DNA from: Oligoflexia bacterium
GTDB lineage: Bacteria > Bdellovibrionota_G > JALEGL01
NCBI GenBank assembly: GCA_035326705.1
Contig: DAOLES010000007.1
Coordinates: 24,891-88,890, forward strand
Reading direction: 5' to 3'
Length of the DNA stretch: 64,000 nucleotides
A model generated the notes under the pieces. That model was not told the origin of the DNA. It searched no databases and saw nothing but the letters and a program-made list of their open reading frames with translations. This document shows positions 1-9,959 of this stretch, piece after piece. Position 1 is the first letter of the stretch. Each line of letters opens with the position of its first letter. Position numbers and translations under genes: made by a program.

Positions 1-1
1 C

Positions 2-1816
2 AAAAACTATTTTATTGAGCATAAATTTGAACAAGGCTTATTTTGGGGAACATTACTATTTACTCTGTTTGTCCGTCAACATGTACCAGATATGGACTCA
101 GGAGAAAAATATTCAGATATGGCAATTTTTCAGGCGGTACTTTTAGATGTAAAGTTTCCACCTGTGGATCGGTGGTTGTCAGGACATCCTTTAAATTATT
201 ATTATTTTTCGCATTTACTGTTTGTGCCAATTGTTCGAATCACTGGAATCCCGGCGGAGTGGGTGGTTAATATTATTACCTGTACGATACCAGCAATTTT
301 AGTCAGTACAGGCTATGCTTTTTTGCGGCAAGTACGGGCTAAAAAAGGTATGGCTATTTTAGGGGCATTTTTAATTTTTTTTGCAGGCAATTGGGAGTGG
401 TTGGCCTGGCTTGTTAAAAAAATAAATTATGGAAAAATTTTTTGGTGGTGGGATTCTTCACGAGCCATACCCAATACCATTACTGAGTTCCCATATTTCT
501 CTTTTTTGTTAGGCGATATGCATGCGCATTATGTTAGCGTTGCATTTGTTACCATCAGTTTGATGTTGATGCTGCGTTTGCGAGAAAAATTTGAGCAAAA
601 ACTGGAAGTTTCAAAACAGTATTTATTTTTAGTCTTGCCTATTGTTATGGGTATGCACTACATGATGAACTCATGGCATTTACCTTTTATGATTTTATTA
701 TGCGTTTGGTGTTTTTGGTCTTATCCAAAATATTTGATATTGATGTTGAGCTTAGCTTGTCTTTATTTTGCACCCTTTTGGTTGCACTATCATCCCCCTA
801 AAAACACCATTGGTTTATTTTATGTTAAAAAAAGCATGCGCAGCCCATTGCTGAGTTTCTTATTACATTGGGGACCCATGTTTTTCATGTTGATGCTTAT
901 TTATGTGCAGCGTTTTATCAATAAAAATTTTATGGTTTATGTCAAAAACAACAGGCGCAAAATAAGTTTGATTGTTTTTTTAAGTATTGTGGTTTTGAGT
1001 ATCAGTTATTTTTTATTGGGGGCAACACCCATGTTTATGCTGTTGCTCATTGCATTGTTTGTACTGCTTGGGTATCTCAGAGAATTAAAAAATAGCTGGC
1101 CAGTGGGTGTTTTGCTTTTAAGTTTATTAACCATTGCTGGCTGTGAGTTTATTACGGTTGACGTAACCTATGGGCCAAAATTTTATCGCATGAATACCGT
1201 ATTTAAATTTTATTACTTGGCTTGGTGGGGTATGGCACTATCTTTACCCATGTTGTTAAGTTATGAGCATGTTTTAAAAAAGACTTGGGCAAAAGGTATG
1301 TTAAGTTTTTGTGTGGCACTAAGTCTATATTATCCAATACACGCCACATCACAACGCATGCGAGATGGACAACGCAAAGTAAACTCATTGGACGGTATGC
1401 GCCATTGGAGTATTGTTTTTCCGGGGCACAAGCAAGCCATTGCCTGGTTAAAAAAGAATACGGATGTTCAAGATATCATTTGGGAAATGCCAGGGGGTGG
1501 TTTTTCAGAATATGCCCGCATGGCAACATTCAGTGGCAGACCCTCGGTTTTAGGTTGGGTTGGGCATGAGCAAATTTGGCGCGACGGCGGGTTTTATCTG
1601 GCCAATGATCGCTTACAGCACTTTAAAAAAATCAATGAAAACCCCAGCATGACCAGTGTTCAAGAGTTTATTGAACAATACCAAGTGGACTGGATTATTG
1701 TGGGTAATCTTGAGCGTAAAGATTACAGCCCTGAATTACTGTATTTGTTAAGCAAGTTTCCCGTTGTTTTTGATAATAAAGATGTGGTTATTTATAAAGC
1801 ACGTAACAAAGATTAG
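2..1816 (+). CDS. DUF2298 (Chlor_Arch_YYY)-type polytopic membrane protein, 5'-truncated by window edge
   Basis: The reading frame is open from the first bases of the window, so the true start lies upstream. The first internal ATG is at 92. The protein is a multi-pass membrane protein with about ten hydrophobic segments. It shows motifs I associate with the DUF2298/YYY family: a YSDM stretch, PPVDRW, LNYYYFSH and GDMHAHY, followed by a hydrophilic C-terminal region of about 130 residues (WLKKNTDVQD onward, PGGGFSEYARM). Family members are large integral membrane proteins related to GT-C-type glycosyltransferases; the substrate is unknown. The neighbouring glycosyltransferase at 2453 fits a surface glycan or lipid-linked sugar role, which is inference. 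It ends 25 bases before the convergent lipoprotein gene. Confidence 0.72.
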   Translation, partial: KNYFIEHKFEQGLFWGTLLFTLFVRQHVPDMDSGEKYSDMAIFQAVLLDVKFPPVDRWLSGHPLNYYYFSHLLFVPIVRITGIPAEWVVNIITCTIPAILVSTGYAFLRQVRAKKGMAILGAFLIFFAGNWEWLAWLVKKINYGKIFWWWDSSRAIPNTITEFPYFSFLLGDMHAHYVSVAFVTISLMLMLRLREKFEQKLEVSKQYLFLVLPIVMGMHYMMNSWHLPFMILLCVWCFWSYPKYLILMLSLACLYFAPFWLHYHPPKNTIGLFYVKKSMRSPLLSFLLHWGPMFFMLMLIYVQRFINKNFMVYVKNNRRKISLIVFLSIVVLSISYFLLGATPMFMLLLIALFVLLGYLRELKNSWPVGVLLLSLLTIAGCEFITVDVTYGPKFYRMNTVFKFYYLAWWGMALSLPMLLSYEHVLKKTWAKGMLSFCVALSLYYPIHATSQRMRDGQRKVNSLDGMRHWSIVFPGHKQAIAWLKKNTDVQDIIWEMPGGGFSEYARMATFSGRPSVLGWVGHEQIWRDGGFYLANDRLQHFKKINENPSMTSVQEFIEQYQVDWIIVGNLERKDYSPELLYLLSKFPVVFDNKDVVIYKARNKD

Positions 1817-1841
1817 AAATAAATTTAGTATTATTTTATGT

Positions 1842-2354
1842 CTATTGACACTGAGCAAAACTTTGAAATCCTTTGCTAGTACAATTACCTGTGCTTGCAA
1901 GGGCTTTAAAGCAAATATTAATAACATTTCTATTTGGATCAGAAAAATCAATGTAACAGTCAGCTATACCTTCGTGAGTAGGTTGATTATTGCTATTCAT
2001 TGCACGCATTTTAATAATATAAGGTTTACTTTGATCCAATTGCCCACTTTTAATGGTAAACTTGGCTTTGGTAGGATCTAAACCAGTCGCACTATTTGGG
2101 TATTGTAACTCATCTCCACCTTGCACTGGAACGTAAGGATAAGAGACAGGGTTGCTTAATTCTTGAACCACAAAATAAACTCCTCTATGCCCCTCGTTTT
2201 GCATGGCAGTTTGGATGTCTGTTTTAATGGCTTCTTCTCCAGAAGGAATCAGCACATTGACTTGTATATTATCGCCGCTGTTCCCACAAGAACTCAATAG
2301 CAAACTAAAAGCAAGGCTTAAATATAAAACGCTACGTGTCATATAGTGCATCAT
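1842..2354 (-). CDS. Small lipoprotein of unknown function
   Basis: A 170-residue protein starting with a signal peptide and lipobox (LLSSC, Cys at about residue 23), so it should be lipidated at the membrane. The mature part has a beta-rich, domain-like composition with Cys residues near the C terminus (IADCYIDF, NICFK, TGNCTSK, AQCQ) that could form disulfides. I do not recognise a family. An alternative ATG lies 12 bases downstream; neither has a clear ribosome binding site. It converges with the DUF2298 gene. Confidence 0.6.
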   Translation of the reverse strand: MMHYMTRSVLYLSLAFSLLLSSCGNSGDNIQVNVLIPSGEEAIKTDIQTAMQNEGHRGVYFVVQELSNPVSYPYVPVQGGDELQYPNSATGLDPTKAKFTIKSGQLDQSKPYIIKMRAMNSNNQPTHEGIADCYIDFSDPNRNVINICFKALASTGNCTSKGFQSFAQCQ

Positions 2355-2452
2355 ACCATATTTTTTAAGTGCTTACTATGCAGAGTATATAGATAAACAT
2401 TTTATAGGTGGCTTAAAGGGGCTCAGAAACCTATTTCAGTATAAATAAAAGC

Positions 2453-3136
2453 TTAAAGTGTGAGCTTTAGCCTGAACATTTCTTTTAAAGTGAGCAGAAT
2501 ATGAAACCACTTAACCGTGCTTTGGCCATGTTGACGGGCATAATGTTTAACGCCCAGTTCATGAATGGCATATCCTTGTTTTTTGGCTTTGATTAAAATT
2601 TCAGCATCTATCAGAAATTTTTTTGAGTCAATGCTTATGTCTTGGAATAAGGTTTTGGGAAATAATTTAAAGGCACAGTCAATATCTTTAACGCCCAAGT
2701 TAAATAATAAATTGATTAAAAAGCGATAGCCTTTGGCCATAAAAATACGCAAAGGCGCATCTTGCCGATCTATTCTGTAACCAATGACAAGGGTTTTCTC
2801 ATGTTTTAAAGCGTAAAACTTTTTAATTTCATTCAAATCAAATTGTAAATCCGAGTCGGTGTAAAAAACATATTGGCCATTTGCTGCTAAAAATCCATCT
2901 TTTAAACTTTGACCATAACCAAGGTTATGATCATGTTCAATAATACGAATAATTTTTGGGTAGGTTTCTTTAAAACGATTAAGAATATTTTGCGTTTTAT
3001 CAGTGCTACCATCATTAACGATAATCAATTCAAAGTTAATATTGCTGTCTTGAAGAACTTGCATGGTAGAATTGAGTAAGGTGGGCAGATTGTCTTCTTC
3101 ATTATATGCTGGGTAGACTATGGATAAATCAATCAT
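2453..3136 (-). CDS. Glycosyltransferase family 2 (dolichyl-phosphate mannosyltransferase-like)
   Basis: A GT-A-fold glycosyltransferase of 227 residues. The N terminus IDLSIVYPAYNEEDNLP is the nucleotide-sugar binding start typical of GT2. VNDGSTDKT follows, and YTDSDLQFD is the metal-binding DxD region. RQDAPLRIFMAKGYR resembles the arginine-rich stretch in DPM1/DpgS-like enzymes that use a polyprenyl phosphate acceptor. No C-terminal membrane segments are seen, so it would act at the cytoplasmic face. I prefer the ATG at 3136 over the GTG nine bases upstream because the family normally starts close to the first beta strand. Donor and acceptor cannot be told from sequence. Its role with the upstream membrane protein is inference. 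Confidence 0.85.
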   Translation of the reverse strand: MIDLSIVYPAYNEEDNLPTLLNSTMQVLQDSNINFELIIVNDGSTDKTQNILNRFKETYPKIIRIIEHDHNLGYGQSLKDGFLAANGQYVFYTDSDLQFDLNEIKKFYALKHEKTLVIGYRIDRQDAPLRIFMAKGYRFLINLLFNLGVKDIDCAFKLFPKTLFQDISIDSKKFLIDAEILIKAKKQGYAIHELGVKHYARQHGQSTVKWFHILLTLKEMFRLKLTL

Positions 3137-3224
3137 ATGAGGCACTAATTATATTTTGGTCTTTATAAAATCAAAAACAATGTTAAAATACAATAATCAC
3201 CAGAGAATAACAAGATGAGCTGGA

Positions 3225-4304
3225 ATGTATAGAAAATCAATGCTTTTAGATATAAAAAAATATTGGACTTTAACACCCTTTTTTATGGGGTTCTTGTTTT
3301 TTTTTCATCCCATGCGGGTATCAGCACAACAAGAAAGAGTGTTAGTTTTGGGGCTTAAGGGTGCACAAGCAATTTCAATAAGACATAATATTGCTCAAGC
3401 CCTATCTAAACATCCTCAACTTGAAGCTTTGACCTTGGCTGATTTAGATAAACCAAGGAAGGTTGAGCGTAAACAACAGAACATTCAAATGATGCATGAG
3501 CAATTGAGTCAGGCAAAAAAACATTATTATGCACTAGAATACAAAAAAGCCAGTGAAAAGTTGCAAACGGTGATTGAAAATTATGAGAAAGACCATTTGT
3601 ATACCCAAGAAACGGTTTCTGGATTGATGGCAGCATTTTTTTATTTGGCTTTGACGCAATTAGAGTTGGGTGAGAAAACCAAAGCCCAACAGTCCATGTT
3701 ATCTTATAATTATATCAAATATGGGGTTGATGATGGGAATCAACACACCAAAGAACTTTCAAAAAAGAAATACTCTCCTAAAGTACAAGACTTGTATAAA
3801 AAAACACTCAAGATGATGAATCAATCTGCGCCAGCTACAATTAACTTTGTATCGTATAAACCAGTGACTAAAATTTGGATCAATGGACAGGCTTATCCTG
3901 TACAAGATTTAGCAAAAATAAAACTTTTTCAAGGCAGTTATTATATTTACAGTTCAGATCAAAGTGGTTTGCCTTTGTATTCTGCTCAAGTTCAATTACA
4001 GCCGGGTTCCAATGTATTGTCTTTAAAGCAACCTATAAAAAGTGATCAAAACACTGCAAATACCTTTAAAATTGATTGGGATAAACAGGGAGATCAATTG
4101 TATTTTGATACAGAGACAAAAAAAGTTTTGTCAGAGCTGGCAATGCGATACAATATTGCTAAGTTTGCATTGTTAAATTTTGATCAACAAAAAGTTTATA
4201 TCAGCTTTTTTGATCATCACCTGCAAAAACAAACGTCTGCCTTTGAAGTCAAACAGATAGATCATATTGTAAACTACTATCAGCAGAGTTTTGGAGCCAA
4301 CTGA
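3225..4304 (+). CDS. Secreted TPR-like protein with degenerate PEGA-like region
   Basis: A 359-residue protein with an N-terminal signal peptide or anchor (hydrophobic block about residues 15-30, then RVSAQQ). Residues about 85-165 are helical and TPR-like (LSQAKKHYYALEYKKASEKL, then TQLELGEKTKAQQSM). Residues about 205-270 resemble a weak PEGA-type beta domain (TKIWINGQAYPV, IKLFQGSYYIY). The same order of signal, TPR-like helices and PEGA occurs in the next gene, so the two are probably paralogues. It lies 20 bases upstream of that gene and is likely co-transcribed. Function unknown; PEGA/TPR proteins of this kind are common in the periplasm of delta-like proteobacteria. Confidence 0.6.
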   Translation: MYRKSMLLDIKKYWTLTPFFMGFLFFFHPMRVSAQQERVLVLGLKGAQAISIRHNIAQALSKHPQLEALTLADLDKPRKVERKQQNIQMMHEQLSQAKKHYYALEYKKASEKLQTVIENYEKDHLYTQETVSGLMAAFFYLALTQLELGEKTKAQQSMLSYNYIKYGVDDGNQHTKELSKKKYSPKVQDLYKKTLKMMNQSAPATINFVSYKPVTKIWINGQAYPVQDLAKIKLFQGSYYIYSSDQSGLPLYSAQVQLQPGSNVLSLKQPIKSDQNTANTFKIDWDKQGDQLYFDTETKKVLSELAMRYNIAKFALLNFDQQKVYISFFDHHLQKQTSAFEVKQIDHIVNYYQQSFGAN

Positions 4305-4324
4305 TAAAAGAGAGTTGTATTTAA

Positions 4325-5626
4325 ATGAAGAAAAAAATAAAAAAAATTACGGTTAAAACATCATTGGTCATAGCCGTAGCCTTGTGTTTTTTACAGCTTG
4401 TAACTGCTTATGGGCAAAGTTACAGAAATATTTATGTTGGGGCTTTGCATATTGTAGATGATGGCGACCGCAGGTTTTCTAGAGAAGATTTAAATAGAGA
4501 ATTGTTGACCAGTGTTGAGAATGAAAAATTTTTTAGAATGGTATCGTTAAGCAAAGTTAACAGTTTTAAAAGTAATTTTGTTGATGAAAGTACGGAAGAA
4601 ACAATAAACAATCAAGATTTACAACGTGCCACAAAGCTTTTGACTGTTGGCAAGCGTATGTATCATGAGCTCAATTTTTCAAAAGCAAGAGACAGTCTTT
4701 CTTTAAGTAAAAAATTATTTATTGAAAACTTACAATACTTAAGAAGCAATAAAGATTTACTTGAAGCACATTTGTATTTAGGAATGACCTGGTTGGCCAT
4801 TCAAAAAGAAAAAGATGCTTACAATGAATTTAAAAAAGTTGCTTACTTAGATCCAAATTTTGAAATGAATGCCACCCAATATTCCCCAGCTGTTATTCCA
4901 GTATTTGAGACCGCTAGAAGTGAAGTAAAAGCAAAAACAATCAGCGAAGTGACCGTAACAGCAAGTCAGGATAATATGAATGTTTATGTTAATGGTCGTT
5001 TGATGGGAAAAACACCGGTTAGCATGAAGCTGTATGCAGGAGACTATTTTTTTCTTGTTGAAAAACCGGGTTTTGAGCCTTGGTATAAGTTGGAAAAAAT
5101 TAGACGAGCAAGTCAAACCGTAGAAGGTCAAAATAAAGTAAATGTTGATGAAAAACAATGGTCTCGTATGTTTAGAACCAGAGAAGGAGATGAGCAAAAC
5201 TCAGAAGACACCAAGATGTTGATTGAAGAAGCAAAGAAACAAGGTGCAGACTATATTTTGCTTAGCAGCTTAGAAAAAAATATCAATTATCGTCTGATGG
5301 GGCAACTGTACAATATTAATAAAAAGACTTTTTCTCAGGTGGTGATGTTTAATGTAGAAAAGGGTTTGGGTGATTATCCTGGAGCGGTTGATGAGATGGT
5401 TGGGACGTTGAAAAATATGATTTTAGGAACAAAGCCTAACTTGCAACTCAATGTAGCAGACTATGGACCAGCCCCAGAAGCAAATAAAAACATTGGGCCA
5501 AATAAAAAATGGTACAAGCAATGGTGGGTGTATCCCGTAGCAGCAGGAATTTTAGTTGGGAGTATTTTTGCAGCTCAAGAGTTGGGCGGAGGTTCTGGCG
5601 GAACCATTGTTATCAATAACAATTAA
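4325..5626 (+). CDS. Secreted TPR-PEGA domain protein
   Basis: A 433-residue protein with a signal peptide (VIAVALCFLQLVTAYGQ). TPR-like helices occupy about residues 95-190 (RATKLLTVGKRMYHELNFSK; LYLGMTWLAIQKEKDAYNEF; VAYLDPNFEMN). A PEGA domain follows at about 205-260: VTVTASQDNMNVYVNGRLMG, KTPVSMKLYAGDYFFLV, EKPGFEPWYK. Near the C terminus is a hydrophobic helix (WWVYPVAAGILVGSIFAAQE) followed by a glycine-rich tail, so the protein may be anchored with its bulk in the periplasm. PEGA domains are thought to bind surface or wall components. It forms an apparent operon with the gene before it. Confidence 0.72.
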   Translation: MKKKIKKITVKTSLVIAVALCFLQLVTAYGQSYRNIYVGALHIVDDGDRRFSREDLNRELLTSVENEKFFRMVSLSKVNSFKSNFVDESTEETINNQDLQRATKLLTVGKRMYHELNFSKARDSLSLSKKLFIENLQYLRSNKDLLEAHLYLGMTWLAIQKEKDAYNEFKKVAYLDPNFEMNATQYSPAVIPVFETARSEVKAKTISEVTVTASQDNMNVYVNGRLMGKTPVSMKLYAGDYFFLVEKPGFEPWYKLEKIRRASQTVEGQNKVNVDEKQWSRMFRTREGDEQNSEDTKMLIEEAKKQGADYILLSSLEKNINYRLMGQLYNINKKTFSQVVMFNVEKGLGDYPGAVDEMVGTLKNMILGTKPNLQLNVADYGPAPEANKNIGPNKKWYKQWWVYPVAAGILVGSIFAAQELGGGSGGTIVINNN

Positions 5627-5636
5627 GACATGATGC

Positions 5637-5673
5637 AAAGCCAGCACTATTTTTTTAAAATATGCCGGCTTAT
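5637..5673. terminator. Possible terminator hairpin between convergent genes
   Basis: Inverted repeat AAGCC-x-GC / GC-x-GGCTT around an AT-rich loop, in the 98-base gap between two convergent genes. A second small dyad (TGATAAC / GTTATCA) follows at 5688-5708. Either could end transcription. Neither has an ideal T-tract. Confidence 0.35.
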
Positions 5674-5724
5674 TATCAATAATTATATGATAACTTTAAG
5701 GGTTATCAGCTGAGAAAAAATGTT

Positions 5725-8700
5725 TTAACCTTCTAACCAGAAACCAAACTGAAACGCATTAAACTCACCGTAGGTTTGAAGATAGCCATCAAAAGATTTG
5801 TTAATGTCTATACCAGTACCTGGAAAAGTTTGGTCTCCTTGATAATGGAGACTGTTTTTATGGAGTATCACAGGGTCTTTAATGACCACTGCCGGCTGAG
5901 TATCCCTTACTTCTGTAACCACTTCAAAAGTATTGGTGATAGGATCAAGTGAAGGCTCAAACCGCAAGCGGCGCACTGTGTCTGCAAAGTGAAAACGGTC
6001 ATTATTAATAGGTTTGCTGGCGGCGGTGATATCTCTATGATCTAAACTAAATTCACCGGTAAATTGAAAGTTGATACGGGTTGGAGGTTTATTTTTAATC
6101 GTTGCTACAACAATACCAGGCAAGTCTAAATAACTCCCAACTCTCTCCCCGTCATGTACATCAAAAGAAACAATGTCTAAACCTACTAAAAGCGCATTTT
6201 TTTTAGCGTTGCTTTCAATGACAATGTTTGAGTGAGGGTTTGATATTTTAAATACGCCAGCAATATCATCTTTGGCTGATGGTAAAGTGTCTAAAAAAGC
6301 CACATAATCATTTTTTGATAAGATACCTGTGTCCAAGGTATTAGAACAAATATAAACATTCCATAGCGTGCGTTTGGTGTTATTGGCTATATTTCTAATA
6401 GGATCTATAACCAATCTGTTTAACAGTTGTCCTACGTTGGGAACAGTTTGTGATAAATCAACCAACTTTTGCTGAGTTTTTTCAAAACCATCCACCAAAG
6501 TGTATCTTCCTTTTAAACTAACACCAAAACGATAGGCATAATTGTTACATAGCTCAATCATACTGCTCTTGCGAATCACAGTAGTACCGTACAAAGGATT
6601 TTCCTTTTTTGCTTGTGCAAGCACAGCATCATCGATTGATGGGCTCTGTCTAAAGTAGTCACCCGGATGATCGGTTTCTACTTCTTCAGAGCCTCGACGC
6701 ATATTAGCTTCAAGATTTGCTATATCAATACTGTTATCTACGGCATTGTCTTTGACAACAGGTTCAACTGAGGCAATAATCTTAGCGCCCAAAGATTTAA
6801 AAATATCAATGTCATGCCGGGCATAACGTACTGAAGCAACGGACATGTCTCCAGTGATAAGGTAATCAAGTTTGTCAAAGGCGGATAAAAGAGGTGACGG
6901 TGGATAGCTTCTATGGGCAACATTTTTTGCTCCAATTTTTACCTGGACGCTACCATCAATCTCAGCATGAAGGTTTGCCAAGTCATTCAGAGGAATCATG
7001 AACTTGAGAACTTTTTGCGCTCGGGCATATTTTTTTTGGTCAATAGGAATTTGTGGACCCATGTCAGGGTTGGCGGTGTAACTGTAGTGAGTACCTTCAG
7101 CGTTGGGTAGAAAAAACAAAGTGTGTTGATCAAGGGTGCCCAACAATGTTTGACCAGTAATGGTTGTAAGGTTGGTAACGACTTCTGGAAAAGCAGTATA
7201 ATACGCTTTATACCCAACCTCAATAACCATGTGTTTCTGCCCCGCATGATCCTCAACAACAATTGTTTGTTCTTCATTGTTTTCAAAAAACATGAGAGCT
7301 GCAGAAGCAGTCTCTTGAAAATTTTGATCGGTAAAACTGCCTTTGTAGTTTTCATCATTGAAGCATAAGTTGAGGGTATGTTGAGCGCCAGCTTTAGACT
7401 CCAATAAAGTTTTGGCGCTGTTATCGCCAAAGGTTTTATCGAGCAATCTATAATAATCGTTGTTTTCTAAGGTCTGATTTTTTGCCCGCAGTTGCTCTGG
7501 GCTCCACTCAAAAGCAACCAAATCTGGGCCCAAACAATCAGTACAGCTGATATTTAAGCTAAGTAAATTGTAGTCTTCAGGGCATTCAAGGTCAGTGCCA
7601 TCAAAAGGATTAAAACTAGCATCAATACTGGCTTTAGGTTTATTAACAACCACAACAGGAGGCTCTTCTACGGATACAACATCGGCTGAAGTACCTCCTT
7701 GTAACCAAGAAGGCAGGGTATAGTAGGTGTCTTTATTTTTTTGAGTAACTTGAGAATTGACTGTTTCAGGTGAATTATCTCTTGTGTTATCTACAACAGT
7801 AGGTTTTTCAGACTCGCTAGAGTTTTCTCCAGAAGCAAGGTCTGCTACAGAAGCATTTTTAGCCATACTAGAGATGTCTGCAGCGCTAGGGACAACAACT
7901 CTACTAGTACCAGTATTGAGTAATACAGCACGTTCATTTTCTGGAAGAGACATGGCATTAAGATGATTTTGGATCCAAGTGAAGAAATTTTGTAAATCGG
8001 GGGTACCGTCTTCTCTTAATACATTAACTTTCATATAGATATTGCTGACACCAGCGGAGTCACTAGAAAATTGAACCTCATTCATGCCATTGAGTTCGGT
8101 TTTTTGGTCAGTTGGTATAATATATTGCCCTGGGGTAAAAAGGATCTTTTCATTTTCAGGGGTATCTTTATTAATGCCTTCACCTACTGCAGTGGCAAAG
8201 GAACCAAACTTTAGCTTTAAACTGCCAGGCAGTTGATCACCTGCAACAGTTTTTTCATATCGAGCGGTAATTTGTGAATCTTTGATGCTAGAATTAATCA
8301 AAGGATAGACAGCAACTTTTAGACTGCTTAAATCAACATTGGTGTCCGCTAGGGCTGGTTTGATATCTAGGAGGGTATTAATAAAATGGTGTTGTACCCA
8401 AGCCAGGGACAATGATGGTTCTTGTTGAAATAAAGGTTTCATGGGCGGGGCATAGGCAGTTTTTTGTGCAGCAAGGGTGTTATCTGTAATCCAACCGTAA
8501 ATGGTTGGGTCATCTTCACTTTTTTGACAATAGTTAACCCACTGAACAATAGGCTCGCTTTTACCGGCAACAATTTCTTTTCCTAAATCATCACCGAAGA
8601 TGGCACCCGCCAGAACTTCAAAGCTGTACTTTTCACTTTCTTTCTTATCTTTTTGGGCATCATCTAGTAAATTGCGGACAGCAGGTAAGTTTAAGCCAAG

Positions 8701-9060
8701 GTCACCTGAGATATGGGCAATTTTATGTAAAACAGGGCTATCCCCACATTCTTCAGCGATTTTACTAACAAAGGTTCCTAGAGCAATAGATTCACCGGAT
8801 GAAAAACTGGCTGAAGCCAAAGCAGCGGCATCCTCTTCATCGTTACCAGAGTCACCCGTACCAGTCGTGTTGTTAGGGTCTTTCTTTTTAATGGAAATGG
8901 TTTGAAAACTTCCATCGCCATTAAGCATACTGGATCTATCTTTATCACCAGGCTTAGAAAGTGAACACGCAGATAGACTTATAACAAGTGCAAATACTGA
9001 CAAGTGCTGTAGGTTTTTTGTTTTGGTCATAATATTTTTTATAGTTTGATTATGTTTCAT
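5725..9060 (-). CDS. Very large lipoprotein (about 1111 residues), function unknown
   Basis: The chosen ATG at 9060 is preceded by a ribosome binding site (TTAGGTGGGACC). A GTG 30 bases upstream is the alternative. The N terminus is a lipoprotein signal with lipobox LSAC at about residue 32-35, followed by a polar Ser/Gly/Asp linker (PGDKDRSS, TGTGDSGNDEEDAAA). The rest has no membrane segments and many beta-strand-like stretches. A Ser/Glu-rich linker sits near residues 410-460, and a Cys cluster (LECPEDYN, ISCTDCLGPD) follows around residue 500. The C terminus ends in an aromatic pattern (FNAFQFGFWLEG). I recognise no domain. It is probably a surface- or periplasm-exposed lipoprotein; a binding or adhesive role would be guesswork. 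Confidence 0.65.
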   Translation of the reverse strand: MKHNQTIKNIMTKTKNLQHLSVFALVISLSACSLSKPGDKDRSSMLNGDGSFQTISIKKKDPNNTTGTGDSGNDEEDAAALASASFSSGESIALGTFVSKIAEECGDSPVLHKIAHISGDLGLNLPAVRNLLDDAQKDKKESEKYSFEVLAGAIFGDDLGKEIVAGKSEPIVQWVNYCQKSEDDPTIYGWITDNTLAAQKTAYAPPMKPLFQQEPSLSLAWVQHHFINTLLDIKPALADTNVDLSSLKVAVYPLINSSIKDSQITARYEKTVAGDQLPGSLKLKFGSFATAVGEGINKDTPENEKILFTPGQYIIPTDQKTELNGMNEVQFSSDSAGVSNIYMKVNVLREDGTPDLQNFFTWIQNHLNAMSLPENERAVLLNTGTSRVVVPSAADISSMAKNASVADLASGENSSESEKPTVVDNTRDNSPETVNSQVTQKNKDTYYTLPSWLQGGTSADVVSVEEPPVVVVNKPKASIDASFNPFDGTDLECPEDYNLLSLNISCTDCLGPDLVAFEWSPEQLRAKNQTLENNDYYRLLDKTFGDNSAKTLLESKAGAQHTLNLCFNDENYKGSFTDQNFQETASAALMFFENNEEQTIVVEDHAGQKHMVIEVGYKAYYTAFPEVVTNLTTITGQTLLGTLDQHTLFFLPNAEGTHYSYTANPDMGPQIPIDQKKYARAQKVLKFMIPLNDLANLHAEIDGSVQVKIGAKNVAHRSYPPSPLLSAFDKLDYLITGDMSVASVRYARHDIDIFKSLGAKIIASVEPVVKDNAVDNSIDIANLEANMRRGSEEVETDHPGDYFRQSPSIDDAVLAQAKKENPLYGTTVIRKSSMIELCNNYAYRFGVSLKGRYTLVDGFEKTQQKLVDLSQTVPNVGQLLNRLVIDPIRNIANNTKRTLWNVYICSNTLDTGILSKNDYVAFLDTLPSAKDDIAGVFKISNPHSNIVIESNAKKNALLVGLDIVSFDVHDGERVGSYLDLPGIVVATIKNKPPTRINFQFTGEFSLDHRDITAASKPINNDRFHFADTVRRLRFEPSLDPITNTFEVVTEVRDTQPAVVIKDPVILHKNSLHYQGDQTFPGTGIDINKSFDGYLQTYGEFNAFQFGFWLEG

Positions 9061-9236
9061 GGTCCCACCTAATTTTTGCTCAGCATACACTATTTTTTAA
9101 TAAAAATTAACTTTTTGAAAGTAAGCTGAGGATCAATAAAATAAAGGGTTTTAGCCATATTTTCTTGGCTCAAAACCTGATTTTTGACCAAATTTTGAGC
9201 CAGGTAACTTTTATGCTGCAAAAATAGGTGCATTTG

Positions 9237-9959
9237 TCAAGTTACCGATAAAGGTTGATTGAAGTGGAATTGAATTCTCCACAAAACGACATTCTCTTGG
9301 TCCAGTATTCTTTCACCGGTTTCTTCATTGAATAAAATAGCCAATGGTGCTTCACCAAAAAAATTAACCAGTTGTGCTACATCACAGTAAATTTCAATGG
9401 GCTCAGTGGTCATCATGGTGTTACCTGAACGTTCAATGACCCCGCGTACATTGCACCCAGTTTTTGGGGTGGTGCCATTGGTGGACTCAAAACCAGTAAT
9501 GGTTATAACATTGCCTTCAACATCGCCAAGCAGGCCAGCAAAGTCTGGTGGGCGAATAAGCCCTTTTTCAATGACAATTTCTGGCGTTGCTAAAACATGT
9601 AAATCATAACTCGCGGCCATATCATACAGTAAGGTGCTTTCTTTATTATCACTTTGAACTGTTACTTCTAACATGGTTTTAAATAAATCTTCTGGGATAA
9701 TTTCAAAATGATTGTTGGGGACTTGTGAAATAACCATTTGATCACCGCCTTTATTGGTGGTGAAAAAACCAAAGTTAACGCCATGGATGCCGGCATGCAG
9801 CTCTTTTAAGGCAAACTCAATGCGCATATCCCCCTGAAAAGATTCTACGGCCAAAGGTTTATTGGGGGCATCTACTTTTAAGCAACTGCATAAGCTAAAC
9901 GTTATCCCCAATAAAAAAATGCGCTTTAAACATTTTAACATCAAACTTTGTGTTTTCAT
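9237..9959 (-). CDS. Lipoprotein of unknown function
   Basis: A 240-residue protein with a signal peptide and lipobox SLCSC (Cys about residue 26). The mature part is predicted beta-rich, with recurring EIYCDVAQL / IQFHFNQPL type strands, and resembles no family I know. A downstream Met six residues in is an alternative start. It lies about 180 bases downstream of, and in the same direction as, the upstream end of the large lipoprotein gene, and diverges from hpnC. The upstream gap to hpnC (156 bases) probably holds both promoters. Confidence 0.55.
   Translation of the reverse strand: MKTQSLMLKCLKRIFLLGITFSLCSCLKVDAPNKPLAVESFQGDMRIEFALKELHAGIHGVNFGFFTTNKGGDQMVISQVPNNHFEIIPEDLFKTMLEVTVQSDNKESTLLYDMAASYDLHVLATPEIVIEKGLIRPPDFAGLLGDVEGNVITITGFESTNGTTPKTGCNVRGVIERSGNTMMTTEPIEIYCDVAQLVNFFGEAPLAILFNEETGERILDQENVVLWRIQFHFNQPLSVT

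Noticed and set aside
1285..1569. Plus-strand frame inside the DUF2298 gene, and many similar shadow frames across the window
   Set aside because: They overlap well-supported genes in another frame and have no ribosome binding site or family features.
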